NCBI RefSeq assembly: GCF_003443675.1
Contig: NZ_CP031963.1
Location: forward strand, 4,363,501 to 4,427,500
Direction: 5' to 3'
From: Aquimarina sp. BL5
GTDB taxonomy: Bacteria > Bacteroidota > Bacteroidia > Flavobacteriales > Flavobacteriaceae
DNA length: 64,000 bases
Shown: one piece after another, positions 1 through 8,955 of the stretch
Position numbering within the stretch: position 1 is the first letter of the stretch
Layout of the letters: every line of letters starts with the position of its first letter
Notes under the pieces: model-generated
Told to the model about the DNA's origin: nothing
The model's database searches: none
What the model saw: the letters and a program-made list of their open reading frames with translations, nothing else
Program-made: the position numbers and the translations under genes

Positions 1-2498
1 TTAAAGAATTCTTTTTAGGAAACGGAATTCCAAAGAATAATAGAATTACCGATACGCAAAAATGTCTAAGAGTTAGTGGTAAGCATAATGACCTGGAAGA
101 AGTAGGTATGGATACCTATCACCATACGATGTTCGAGATGCTGGGGAATTGGAGTTTTGGTGATTATTTCAAAACAGAAGCTATAGAGTGGGCTTGGGAA
201 TTATTAACAGAGGTTTTTGGGATTGATAAAGATATCCTATATGTCTCAGTTTTTGAAGGAGCAAAAGATGAAAACCTGAATATGGATCAGGAAGCGTATG
301 ATTTATGGAAAAATATAGTTCCAGAAGATCGTATCATCATGGGTAATAAAAAGGACAACTTTTGGGAAATGGGAGATCAAGGACCTTGTGGACCTTGTTC
401 AGAAATTCATGTAGATTTAAGATCTGAAGAAGAAAAAGCAAAAATACCTGGTCGTGATTTAGTGAATCAGGATGATCCATTAGTGGTGGAAATTTGGAAT
501 CTTGTTTTTATGCAATATAATCGTAAGGCAGATGGTTCTTTAGAAAAACTACCAGCACAGCACGTAGATACAGGAATGGGATTCGAACGATTGTGTATGG
601 CGCTGCAAGGTGTGAAATCTAACTATGATACGGATGTGTTTACTCCAATAATTAGGGAGATAGAGACTATAACCAATGCTACCTATGATAAAGATAGTTT
701 ACCGACTGATGAAAACGGTAAAGTAAGTGTGGCAATCCGTGTGATTGCGGATCACCTTAGAGCCGTTGCATTTTCTATAGCAGATGGTCAATTACCAAGC
801 AATACGGGTGCAGGATATGTAATCCGAAGAATTTTGAGAAGAGCTATCAGATACGGGTTTACTTTTTTGGATACCAAAGAGCCATTTATTTATAAACTGG
901 TAGATACGCTTAGCAATCAAATGAGTGATGCTTTTCCTGAATTAAAATCTCAGAAAAATTTAATCACCAATGTTATAAAAGAAGAAGAAAACTCATTCCT
1001 AAGAACGCTAGACCAAGGATTAGTATTGTTAGATAATGTAATTAAAGGGACTAAAGGAAAAGTGGTATCTGGAGAAAAAGTGTTCGAATTATACGATACA
1101 TTTGGTTTTCCTGAGGATCTTACAGCTTTAATTCTATCTGAGCAAGGATATGAATATGATATAAAAGTATTTAAAGAAGAATTACAAAAACAAAAAGATC
1201 GTTCCAGAGCCGCTTCTGAGGTGAAAGCTGGAGATTGGGAGATTTTGATTCCTAATGCCAAAGAGGAATTTATAGGATATGATCATACTTCAAGCGAGAC
1301 AAAAATATCTCGATACCGCAAAGTGAACAGCAAGAAAGATGGAGAGTTGTATCAATTGGTTTTAGATAATACACCTTTTTATCCAGAGGGTGGAGGACAA
1401 GTTGGAGATAAAGGATATCTAGAAGCTTCTAATGGTGGTGTATGCTATATAATAGATACTAAAAAAGAGAATAACTTGATTATTCATTTTACAAAAAGTT
1501 TACCTAGTCATATAGAAGACACTTTTACAGCAGTAGTAAGTGATAAGGCGCGTGCTACATCGGCGGCAAATCACACCGCAACTCATTTATTGCATCAGGC
1601 ATTGCGTTCAGTTTTAGGAACTCATGTAGAGCAAAAAGGATCTATGGTGCACAGCGCAAACTTACGTTTTGATTTCTCTCATTTTGCTAAAGTATCCTCA
1701 GATGAGTTACAACAGGTAGAAGATTTTGTGAATGCTAGAATAAGAGAAGCGTTACCGCTGGAAGAAAAACGAAATATATCCTATGATCAAGCTATTGCTG
1801 AAGGAGCAATTGCTTTGTTTGGTGAGAAATATGGAGATGCTGTTCGTGCAATCCGTTTTGGAGAATCTATGGAATTATGTGGAGGGATCCATGTGCAAAA
1901 CACTAGTGATATATGGCATTTTAAAATAACATCAGAAAGTGCAGTAGCGGCAGGAATCAGAAGAATTGAGGCGATTACCAGTGATGCAGCTAAGGATTAT
2001 TTTACCAACCAATCCGAAGCGTTTTCTGAGGTGAAAACTATTTTGAAAAACCCAAAAGACCCTATCAAAGCAATTACTGCATTGCAAGATGAGAATACAA
2101 GTCTTAAAAAACAGATTGAAGCACTACTCAAGGATAAAGCGAAAAACCTAAAAGGAGATCTTAAGTCAGAATTTGAAGAGATAAACGGTATTAAGTTTTT
2201 AGCTAAAAAAGTAGATCTTGACCCGGCAGGAATAAAAGATTTATCTTTTGAAATAGGAGGAGAAATAGAAAATACATTTATGCTTTTTGGAACTGAGAAT
2301 AATGGTAAAGCATTATTATCTTGTTATATTTCTAAAAACCTAGTCGAGGAAAAAGGACTAAATGCTGGTCAGGTAGTTCGTGAGCTTGGAAAGTACATCC
2401 AAGGTGGTGGTGGTGGTCAACCGTTCTTTGCAACAGCCGGAGGTAAGAATCCAGCAGGAATAGAAGAAGCTTTGGAAAAAGCTAAACAATATGTATAA
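1..2498 (+). CDS. alaS: Alanyl-tRNA synthetase, 5' end outside window
   Basis: Charges tRNA-Ala with alanine in the cytoplasm. The reading frame is open from base 3 to the stop at 2498, giving about 831 residues. The family is usually near 870, so roughly the first 40 residues lie upstream. Seen: the class II catalytic core (GNGIPKNNR, then the GNWSFGDYF stretch), the editing-domain zinc motifs HTATHLLH and CGGIH, and a glycine-rich C-terminal segment ([14 protein letters not shown]) typical of the C-Ala/DHHA1 domain. The ATG at 108 is internal and is not the true start. A non-essential-looking gene follows after 56 bases. Confidence 0.97.
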   Translation, partial: KEFFLGNGIPKNNRITDTQKCLRVSGKHNDLEEVGMDTYHHTMFEMLGNWSFGDYFKTEAIEWAWELLTEVFGIDKDILYVSVFEGAKDENLNMDQEAYDLWKNIVPEDRIIMGNKKDNFWEMGDQGPCGPCSEIHVDLRSEEEKAKIPGRDLVNQDDPLVVEIWNLVFMQYNRKADGSLEKLPAQHVDTGMGFERLCMALQGVKSNYDTDVFTPIIREIETITNATYDKDSLPTDENGKVSVAIRVIADHLRAVAFSIADGQLPSNTGAGYVIRRILRRAIRYGFTFLDTKEPFIYKLVDTLSNQMSDAFPELKSQKNLITNVIKEEENSFLRTLDQGLVLLDNVIKGTKGKVVSGEKVFELYDTFGFPEDLTALILSEQGYEYDIKVFKEELQKQKDRSRAASEVKAGDWEILIPNAKEEFIGYDHTSSETKISRYRKVNSKKDGELYQLVLDNTPFYPEGGGQVGDKGYLEASNGGVCYIIDTKKENNLIIHFTKSLPSHIEDTFTAVVSDKARATSAANHTATHLLHQALRSVLGTHVEQKGSMVHSANLRFDFSHFAKVSSDELQQVEDFVNARIREALPLEEKRNISYDQAIAEGAIALFGEKYGDAVRAIRFGESMELCGGIHVQNTSDIWHFKITSESAVAAGIRRIEAITSDAAKDYFTNQSEAFSEVKTILKNPKDPIKAITALQDENTSLKKQIEALLKDKAKNLKGDLKSEFEEINGIKFLAKKVDLDPAGIKDLSFEIGGEIENTFMLFGTENNGKALLSCYISKNLVEEKGLNAGQVVRELGKYIQGGGGGQPFFATAGGKNPAGIEEALEKAKQYV

Positions 2499-2554
2499 CT
2501 AAAAATATATCCCTTAGCACTCTTTTGTGGGAGAAGTTAAGGGTTTGTAAGTCA

Positions 2555-3502
2555 ATGATTCTACAAACCAAAATACCCTTAAAACCTCAGCAACCTAAAA
2601 TAGATTACGATGCTGATTTATTATTGTTAGGATCTTGCTTTGCTGAAAATATCGGAGAAAAGTTTGAGTATTTTAAGTTCAAAACCTTGATCAACCCTTT
2701 TGGAATACTTTTTCATCCGAAAGCAATTGAAACTTTTCTTTGGATGGCTACTCAGAAAGAAAAATATACTGAAACTGATTTGTTTTATCATAATGAACAA
2801 TGGCATTGTTTTGATGCACATTCTAAGTTAAGTCATCCAGATCAGAAACAGTTGTTGCAATCTCTAAATGAATCCTTGGCTCATGCGCATCAGAAGATTC
2901 AATCTTCTACCCATATCTGTATTACATTAGGTACGGCTTGGGTATATCGTTTACAGTCACTGGATATGGTGGTTGCAAATTGTCATAAAGTACCGCAAAA
3001 GGAGTTTGTTAAAGAGTTATTGTCTGCAGAGGAAGTGTGTCAGTGTTTGCAAAATAGTATTGGTCTGATTAGAAGTCTAAATCCAACTGTAAAGATTATA
3101 TTCACCGTATCTCCAGTTAGACATAGTAAGGATGGTTTTGTAGAAAATAATCTAAGTAAATCACACCTGATTGCTGCAGTGCATAAAGCAATAACTTCTG
3201 ATAATAACTGCGGTTATTTTCCTTCTTATGAAATTATGATGGATGAACTAAGAGATTATAGATTTTATGATACGGATATGATTCATCCAAGTAAGGTTGC
3301 TATCGATTATATATGGGAATATTTTAAACAAACTTGGATTTCTGAAGAAGCATTAAAAACGATGCATAGAGTTAAGGAAATCCAAAATGCAATAGCCCAT
3401 AGGCCATTTAATCCAAAAAGCAAGCAGCATCTTTCTTTTCTGCAAAATTTAGAACACAAAAAGCATGAACTTCAACAAAAATATTCTTTTATTACATTCT
3501 AA
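2555..3502 (+). CDS. GSCFA-domain protein
   Basis: Belongs to the GSCFA family, named for the motif near its N-terminus (LLLGSCFAENIG, about residues 23-34), which resembles the catalytic block of SGNH/GDSL hydrolases. A later D-x-x-H-P (DMIHPS) would supply the Asp/His pair. The family is common in Bacteroidota and its substrate is not established. A TTG-initiated frame begins 30 bases earlier; I prefer the ATG at 2555 because the extra ten residues do not look conserved. No signal peptide is seen, so it is probably cytoplasmic. It may be read through from alaS. Confidence 0.8.
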   Translation: MILQTKIPLKPQQPKIDYDADLLLLGSCFAENIGEKFEYFKFKTLINPFGILFHPKAIETFLWMATQKEKYTETDLFYHNEQWHCFDAHSKLSHPDQKQLLQSLNESLAHAHQKIQSSTHICITLGTAWVYRLQSLDMVVANCHKVPQKEFVKELLSAEEVCQCLQNSIGLIRSLNPTVKIIFTVSPVRHSKDGFVENNLSKSHLIAAVHKAITSDNNCGYFPSYEIMMDELRDYRFYDTDMIHPSKVAIDYIWEYFKQTWISEEALKTMHRVKEIQNAIAHRPFNPKSKQHLSFLQNLEHKKHELQQKYSFITF

Positions 3503-3530
3503 AATACTTGAAGTTGTAAAAAAGAAATAG

Positions 3531-3956
3531 TTACTTTTTAAATATACTCGATAAAAATTGTATACTACCTGCTATAACTCCTACTCCAAATGAATCTGTA
3601 CCATAAGGATTATCCCAGGATTGTTGTTGCTGTAAAGAGTTATTTACTAGAGGATCAAAAAGCGATTTATGAGTAAACGCATTGTTTCTTACTACTAAAA
3701 ATGGACAAACTCTTGAAATTCCAAAAGAAGGATAGTCTGATACTATTATAGTTCCTAAGAATTGCCTATAGTTATAATCGTTTTTGCTAATCCCTGTTAA
3801 ACGATAATTAATAGGAGTGGTAACTGGAATAGAGTCTATGATCAATGTTTTAGTTGTCTTCTTATAACTTAAGGATGGTGTTTGTATGGATTGAGAACAC
3901 AAGGAACCGATAAAAGTAAATGATATAATAAAAAATAGAAGTTTAGAATTTCTCAT
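3531..3956 (-). CDS. Small secreted protein, unknown
   Basis: Encodes 141 residues with a clear N-terminal signal peptide (hydrophobic stretch then SLCSQS, probable signal peptidase I cleavage), so it is exported. The mature part has no motif I recognise. It contains a short QQQQ run and ends in a hydrophobic segment before FKK. It is convergent with the GSCFA gene, 28 bases apart. Function unknown. Confidence 0.6.
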   Translation of the reverse strand: MRNSKLLFFIISFTFIGSLCSQSIQTPSLSYKKTTKTLIIDSIPVTTPINYRLTGISKNDYNYRQFLGTIIVSDYPSFGISRVCPFLVVRNNAFTHKSLFDPLVNNSLQQQQSWDNPYGTDSFGVGVIAGSIQFLSSIFKK

Positions 3957-4112
3957 ACTAGAAAAATTAGTTGATCAATTAGATTGTTTATAGCATCAAA
4001 AAACATTCCATAAGTATATATATTATAATGTTGACCTATTGGTATTTGGTAACACTAAAGGTTAGGATAGATACATAAGTACAAAAGCTTTATTGTGAGG
4101 TTTTTTTACGTG

Positions 4113-4148
4113 AGATCGGGTAATAACTATATTGGTTATGCCCGATCT
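4113..4148. terminator. Stem-loop after the repressor gene
   Basis: A perfect 8-bp inverted repeat (AGATCGGG ... CCCGATCT) with a 20-base loop lies four bases beyond the stop of the minus-strand repressor gene. The T-run on either side is weak, so this is only a possible terminator. Confidence 0.4.
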
Positions 4149-4152
4149 TTAT

Positions 4153-4956
4153 CTAATTATTTCTTCTCAGTTCTTCTTCTAGTATAACGATTTTGGTTTC
4201 TAAATCGTGCAAACGATCATATACATCAACTGGTTCCGGCATTTGTTTAGAAGCAAACATTGTAACATACCAAGCTTCCATGATTTCTTCTGAATTGATG
4301 GTATAGGTTGGGTAATTACCATCTTTGTTGTCGGATTTAAGAATGAGCTTTCCTCGTTCCTCGATTCTATTAATAATTCTTTTTAATACGATACCATCAT
4401 TTTTACTTACAATAACATAGATGCGTCCATCCTTAATATCATTCAAATCCTCAACATATTTGCCAAAAACCAAATCTCCATCAAAAAAAGTACGCACCAT
4501 AGAATTCCCTTGTACTTCAAAACATCTAAAGGTACCATTAGTTAGATGTGGCATATTAAAAGAAGGTAAGGTTTCTATAAATTCGGTATCTCCATATCCA
4601 TCCAGATATCCGGCTCTTGCTTTGATGGGGACATATACTACATTTTCATCGCCTTCTTGATTTACAGCAACTACTTGTGGAATTCCACCATATGTTTGAG
4701 TTTCTTGATGTTTTTGTTTCAATAATTCCTTACTTTTTCCAAAAAGGTACTCTGGATCAATATCGAATTCATCAATAATACGTTCCAGTAAATCATATCC
4801 GGGTTTAGTTCGCTTTCTAGAACCATCAGACTGTAGTCTTCCTGTGGTAATGCTATCTATTGTTGTGCTTGTTACGCCTATTCGTTTAGCAAAAGAATGA
4901 TTGTTTAAGCCAAAAAAATCTATTATTTCCCTAATCTTTTCATCTATCGCTACCAT
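4153..4956 (-). CDS. S24-type self-cleaving repressor (cI/LexA-like)
   Basis: A 267-residue regulator. Residues 1-60 form a helix-turn-helix (HSFAKRIGVTSTTIDSITTGR) of the phage repressor/XRE type. Residues ~90-235 are a peptidase S24 domain with the catalytic serine in GNSM and the lysine in IVLKRI. The C-terminal ~30 residues are a predicted coiled coil. Family knowledge: such proteins dimerise on DNA and cut themselves at an Ala/Gly-x bond when RecA is activated; ARAGYLDGYG may include that site. The gene is divergent from the 5248-8831 genes, and the shared ~290-base gap contains dyad sites, so it probably represses both itself and the accessory locus. Typical of prophages and colicin-like systems. 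Confidence 0.85.
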   Translation of the reverse strand: MVAIDEKIREIIDFFGLNNHSFAKRIGVTSTTIDSITTGRLQSDGSRKRTKPGYDLLERIIDEFDIDPEYLFGKSKELLKQKHQETQTYGGIPQVVAVNQEGDENVVYVPIKARAGYLDGYGDTEFIETLPSFNMPHLTNGTFRCFEVQGNSMVRTFFDGDLVFGKYVEDLNDIKDGRIYVIVSKNDGIVLKRIINRIEERGKLILKSDNKDGNYPTYTINSEEIMEAWYVTMFASKQMPEPVDVYDRLHDLETKIVILEEELRRNN

Positions 4957-5000
4957 TTTTTAAATTTTTTAGTTAAAAACATATGATGAAAATAAATTTA

Positions 5001-5060
5001 AACATTTTACAGAATATTTCTGTATTTTGTTGCTATTTTCTGTAAAATGTTGTATATTTG
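5001..5060 (+). promoter_or_regulatory. Operator repeats and rightward promoter
   Basis: A perfect 14-bp inverted repeat (AACATTTTACAGAA at 5001-5014, TTCTGTAAAATGTT at 5038-5051) is nested with a second dyad, ACAGAA-TAT-TTCTGT (5009-5023). They overlap a Bacteroidota-type promoter: TTG at 5030-5032, a 20-base spacer, and TATATTTG at 5053-5060. Inference: these are binding sites of the adjacent S24 repressor and occlude rightward transcription. Confidence 0.65.
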
Positions 5061-5183
5061 TACTGTAATTAGTTGCTAAAGTACGAAAAATAATTCATAA
5101 TCAAACATTTGTGTTATTTCTATTGCAACATTTTCAGGTGAACTAGTATAAGACGTCGTGCTAAAATCACTTTAGACGGTTAA

Positions 5184-5207
5184 CTATTCAAACAAAAGTT
5201 TGAATAG
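5184..5207 (+). promoter_or_regulatory. Perfect leader hairpin
   Basis: A perfect 10-bp stem (CTATTCAAAC / GTTTGAATAG) closes an AAAA loop, between the promoter at 5053-5060 and the first start codon at 5248. No U-run follows, so it is not a terminator. It could be a protein-binding site, or a leader RNA structure protecting or regulating the mRNA. Confidence 0.5.
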
Positions 5208-5247
5208 GGTGGTATTTCTGTGTCTAATTTAAAATTAAAAAAGACCT

Positions 5248-5403
5248 ATGCAACGAAGTAGACTGTTATTAGAAAAGCGTAAACAGTTTGTTCAGAATTA
5301 TGTCGAAAACAATTCAGAAAAACAAATGAAAGTCATTGTCGAAGAGTTGATAGATCAGCTCTTCATTTCAGAAAAAACAATTTATAACATTTTAAAAGAC
5401 TAA
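5248..5403 (+). CDS. 51-residue HTH-like protein
   Basis: A short ATG-initiated frame, MQRSRLLLEKRKQ to IYNILKD. It is highly charged, and its C-terminal part (LIDQLFISEKTIYNIL) looks like the second half of a helix-turn-helix. The stop is two bases before the ATG of the 1141-residue gene, so translation is probably coupled. It sits directly behind the repressed promoter and could be an anti-repressor or activator. Not assigned to a family. Confidence 0.6.
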   Translation: MQRSRLLLEKRKQFVQNYVENNSEKQMKVIVEELIDQLFISEKTIYNILKD

Positions 5404-5405
5404 AC

Positions 5406-8400
5406 ATGAGTCAAAACATTAAGAACACATTATACAGATTTGTAACCATGCGTTCTCCAGAATTAATCGGGGATCAAGAAAAAGCAAATGGATTTATTAG
5501 TTACCCATCCGTTTCTAATGATAGCGTAATTATCTCAGCGGCTAGATCTTCAGGTTCTATTGAGATGGCTACTAATGCTCTTGCTGAAGCGGTAACAACG
5601 TATGTTCCGAAATACACTTCTATTGATGATCTTAAGAATGATGTACCAGATTTAGTGGACTTTGCCAGGTGGTTAATTGCAAATAGAACAAAGTTAACAG
5701 TTGCAGAAACTGATGCTAAAATAGCAGATGTGGATGGAGAAGTGCTTACGAATAGACAGTTATTACAGATATGGGATGATTTACATAGCAGTATTTTAAC
5801 AGAAGGATCTCCTTATTTAAGAGATTTGTTGTTGTCATTAATTGTAGCGGACTATTTTGTAAAAAAGTCTGTTAGATTAGAAAAAACAGATGAAGCTTAT
5901 AGAAAATTAGCTCAAACCAGAGTTGTTATTGATAAATCTTTATTCGATCAAGGTTCGAGTCCGATAGACCCTAGACCTGATCAGCCTGTAATGGCAAAAG
6001 ATTTTCAGAAAGAAATGAATATTGCAATAGCTACGGAGAAAAATGATGAGCTAAATGTTATTCTTGCAGAGGTGGAGCGTGCAGAAAACCTCTATATTAA
6101 AGAAAATCAAAAAGCACAGGAATCTTATCAAAAAAAATATGATGGCCAGATACAGAAAGCTTATGCTGATGCTACTATTATCGATAAAGTTATAGAGGAT
6201 TCTGATACGGGTAATAATATAGCAATTCAAAAATATGAGAATTTAAAACTTCCAGAATATGATTTTATTCCAACAAATGAGTTAGAAGACCCTAAGGTTC
6301 TTAGTTTGTTAGGTGATAATACAAAGTCTTATGTAAATTCTTTAAGTACGAATTTCCTAATAGATTCTCTGGCAGAAGTAAAGGAAATGGTCTCTGAAAA
6401 AATCAAGGAGAACAATGAGGTTATCTCTGAGAATACTGAATTAGGAACAAAGCAAATAAACGTGTTGGGAGCAACGTTTCCAGTATTGGGAGTTTCTGAT
6501 GGAAGTGCGTTTACGTATAGTTGCTGTACTTTGGGACAGATTGAATCTAATCGATATTCGATTATAATGACCATAAAAGTTCCAGATTCGAGTCTTGATG
6601 TAGCAAGTACTTTATATCACGTAAACTTTGCAGACGGCACGAATAATACCAATGGAGCTTTTACGCAAAGGAAATTTAACAATAGTATATCTCTTATTTT
6701 ATCAAAAGGGATCATAATTAATAAACCAATTGCACGATTTAAGGGTGATATTACATTCTCTAATGGAGCTAAGTACAAATTCAATATTCCTGGGTTTAGT
6801 ACCAATGGATGTTCTACTGGAACATTGACATTAGTTTCTGGAGGTAATCCAGGAAGTTCTGACGATGAAGCGCCTACTGGTTTTGGAATTCAACGTTTAG
6901 GAATAGCAGATTATCGTAAAGTAGAGCAGGAAGTGTGTTGTTATGTTCCAGGAGAAGTTTCTCATATCGAGAATATTATGGCGCGTGAGTATAAAGAAAA
7001 ATCTACCAGAAGATTGCGTAGACAAGAAGATACTCTGACTACATCCACGGAGCAAGAAACGGAAACCTTAACGGAAACAACCTCTACTGGGCGTTTTGAG
7101 ATGAATCAAGAGGTAGCAAGTATAATTGCTAAAGACCAATCCTTTGCTGCAGCGGCTGGAGTGTCGTATTCTAATGCCGGATTTAGTGCCAACGCCAATG
7201 TGAGTTATGCTAATAATACTAGTAAAGAAGAATCAAATCTTCAAGCAGTAAGCCAAGCAAAAGAATTAACAGAAAGAGCATTAGATCGCGTAGTGCAAAA
7301 AGTACGAGAAGAACGTGTGACTAAGGTAATCGAAGAATACGAAGAAAATAGTTCGCACGGATTTGATAACCGCAAAGGAGACAAGCATATCTCAGGAGTA
7401 TATCGTTGGGTGGATAAAATTTATAACAATAGCATACTAAACTATGGTAAGAGATTGATGTATGAATTTATGATTCCTGAACCAGCTGCTTTTCATGATG
7501 AAGCGGTAAGGTTAAAAGGAGATATTGATGCAGAAGTCTTAATAAAACCCGTAGATCCAAGAGTATCAAGTTCGTTTAATCTTTCTAATCCAACAAAGAT
7601 AAATGATAGTACGGTTTCACATTGGGCTGGAGTCTATAATGCAGAGGTGGATAGTATTTCCAGAAGAATAAAAGTTTCTGAATCCTTTAGCGTAAATGGG
7701 AATACCTATATGAGCGCGCATAATTATCCAGGTGCTAGTAATTTTAATATGAGAATTCCTGAAGGGTATAAAGCTACCTATGCTAATATGGATGCAGGAT
7801 TTGTTTTTGTTCCAAAAGGGATAGAATATACATACGCTACGGTTTCAGTTGGTGATTATCATTTCTCAAAAGGAGGAGCAAGTTGGGATGAAAAACGAAG
7901 CTTTTCTCTTGGAGGTATTGAGAATGAATTAGCAGTTTCTGTTTCTGGCGCAGATGTCGGAGGAGTTCGTATTAATGTAGTAGCTCACTGTGATTTAACT
8001 GATAAAGCACTTAAAGAGTGGCAACAACAATCTTTTAATGCAATTATTGAAGCTTATGAGACCAAATTAGCCGAGTACGAAGAAAAAATTGCAGAACAAA
8101 GAAAATTACAAGATGAAACCTTTAAGACAAATCCGGGATTCTATCGTCAGATCGAAAAAACGGTGCTTCGAAAAAACTGTATTACGTATTTGCTAGGTAA
8201 TGAAAATATTGGTAAAGATATGATTCTGGAAAGAAATAAATTAGGAGAAATCAGACCAGATCATACAAACGATAGATTAGATTCATATGCAGCAAAAGTT
8301 AAGTTTTTTGAACAAGCTTTTGAATGGGATATTATGAGTTATCAGTTCTACCCGTTTTACTGGGCGGCAAAATCTAAATGGAGTGGTAAATATATCGTAG

Positions 8401-8831
8401 AAAATAATGACCCATTATTTAAAGCATTCTTGCAGAGCGGTATGGCCAGAGTAATTATTACAGTACGTCCTGGATTTGAAGAAATGGTGAACTGGTATCT
8501 GGCAACAGGTCAGATCTGGAATGGCGGTCAAGTGCCAACCATTGATGATGAAGAGTTTGTTTCTATTGTAGAAGAACTTCAGAATCCAGAAAGCGTAGTA
8601 GAAGAAACTTGGGAAACTCGTGTTCCTACTTCTCTAACAGTTATTCAGGCAGGATCAATTGGCCTTAATGTAGAAGGATTACCATGCGATTCTGATTGCG
8701 CAGACTGGTCTCAGTTTGATTCTGATCTTAATCCAATCCAGCAAACCAATGAGCTTATTGGGGGTGATAATGAATCTACAGATACGGTAGGTGTTGGATC
8801 TGATGCAGTAGGTGATACAGCAGTATCATAA
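5406..8831 (+). CDS. Large 1141-residue protein of unknown function
   Basis: The gene follows the small HTH gene by two bases. No signal peptide, transmembrane span or T9SS domain is seen, so the product is probably cytoplasmic until released. The N-terminal ~300 residues are largely helical. A Cys/Gly-rich beta segment follows (~330-510). Then comes a charged coiled coil (~535-670, with repeated Thr/Glu runs and VQKVREERVTKVIEEYEEN), a conserved-looking block (VYRWVDKIYNNSILNYGKRLMYEF), a beta-rich region, another coiled coil (~870-900) and a C-terminal region with WDIMSYQFYPFYW and RPGFEEMVNWYLATGQIWNGG. I have an unverified impression that similar large proteins occur in other phyla, but cannot name a family. 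Its position before a toxin suggests a structural, carrier or delivery role. Confidence 0.75.
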   Translation: MSQNIKNTLYRFVTMRSPELIGDQEKANGFISYPSVSNDSVIISAARSSGSIEMATNALAEAVTTYVPKYTSIDDLKNDVPDLVDFARWLIANRTKLTVAETDAKIADVDGEVLTNRQLLQIWDDLHSSILTEGSPYLRDLLLSLIVADYFVKKSVRLEKTDEAYRKLAQTRVVIDKSLFDQGSSPIDPRPDQPVMAKDFQKEMNIAIATEKNDELNVILAEVERAENLYIKENQKAQESYQKKYDGQIQKAYADATIIDKVIEDSDTGNNIAIQKYENLKLPEYDFIPTNELEDPKVLSLLGDNTKSYVNSLSTNFLIDSLAEVKEMVSEKIKENNEVISENTELGTKQINVLGATFPVLGVSDGSAFTYSCCTLGQIESNRYSIIMTIKVPDSSLDVASTLYHVNFADGTNNTNGAFTQRKFNNSISLILSKGIIINKPIARFKGDITFSNGAKYKFNIPGFSTNGCSTGTLTLVSGGNPGSSDDEAPTGFGIQRLGIADYRKVEQEVCCYVPGEVSHIENIMAREYKEKSTRRLRRQEDTLTTSTEQETETLTETTSTGRFEMNQEVASIIAKDQSFAAAAGVSYSNAGFSANANVSYANNTSKEESNLQAVSQAKELTERALDRVVQKVREERVTKVIEEYEENSSHGFDNRKGDKHISGVYRWVDKIYNNSILNYGKRLMYEFMIPEPAAFHDEAVRLKGDIDAEVLIKPVDPRVSSSFNLSNPTKINDSTVSHWAGVYNAEVDSISRRIKVSESFSVNGNTYMSAHNYPGASNFNMRIPEGYKATYANMDAGFVFVPKGIEYTYATVSVGDYHFSKGGASWDEKRSFSLGGIENELAVSVSGADVGGVRINVVAHCDLTDKALKEWQQQSFNAIIEAYETKLAEYEEKIAEQRKLQDETFKTNPGFYRQIEKTVLRKNCITYLLGNENIGKDMILERNKLGEIRPDHTNDRLDSYAAKVKFFEQAFEWDIMSYQFYPFYWAAKSKWSGKYIVENNDPLFKAFLQSGMARVIITVRPGFEEMVNWYLATGQIWNGGQVPTIDDEEFVSIVEELQNPESVVEETWETRVPTSLTVIQAGSIGLNVEGLPCDSDCADWSQFDSDLNPIQQTNELIGGDNESTDTVGVGSDAVGDTAVS

Positions 8832-8895
8832 TTTCATTTTGAATATAAGGAAAAGGTGAATTGTAAAACCTAAAAAAAATGGTTTCAAATTCACT

Positions 8896-8940
8896 GCATA
8901 CAGTGTCCCCGCAAATTAAGGATTAGGGGATACTGTATGC
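8896..8940 (+). promoter_or_regulatory. Long intergenic hairpin before the toxin gene
   Basis: A 15-base arm (starting GCATACAG, 8896-8910) pairs with 8926-8940 at 14 of 15 positions around a 15-base loop, 15 bases before the toxin start codon. No T-run follows. It may cap or stabilise an mRNA end, or tune the ratio of the two large proteins. Confidence 0.5.
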
Positions 8941-8955
8941 CTTAAATTAATATTA

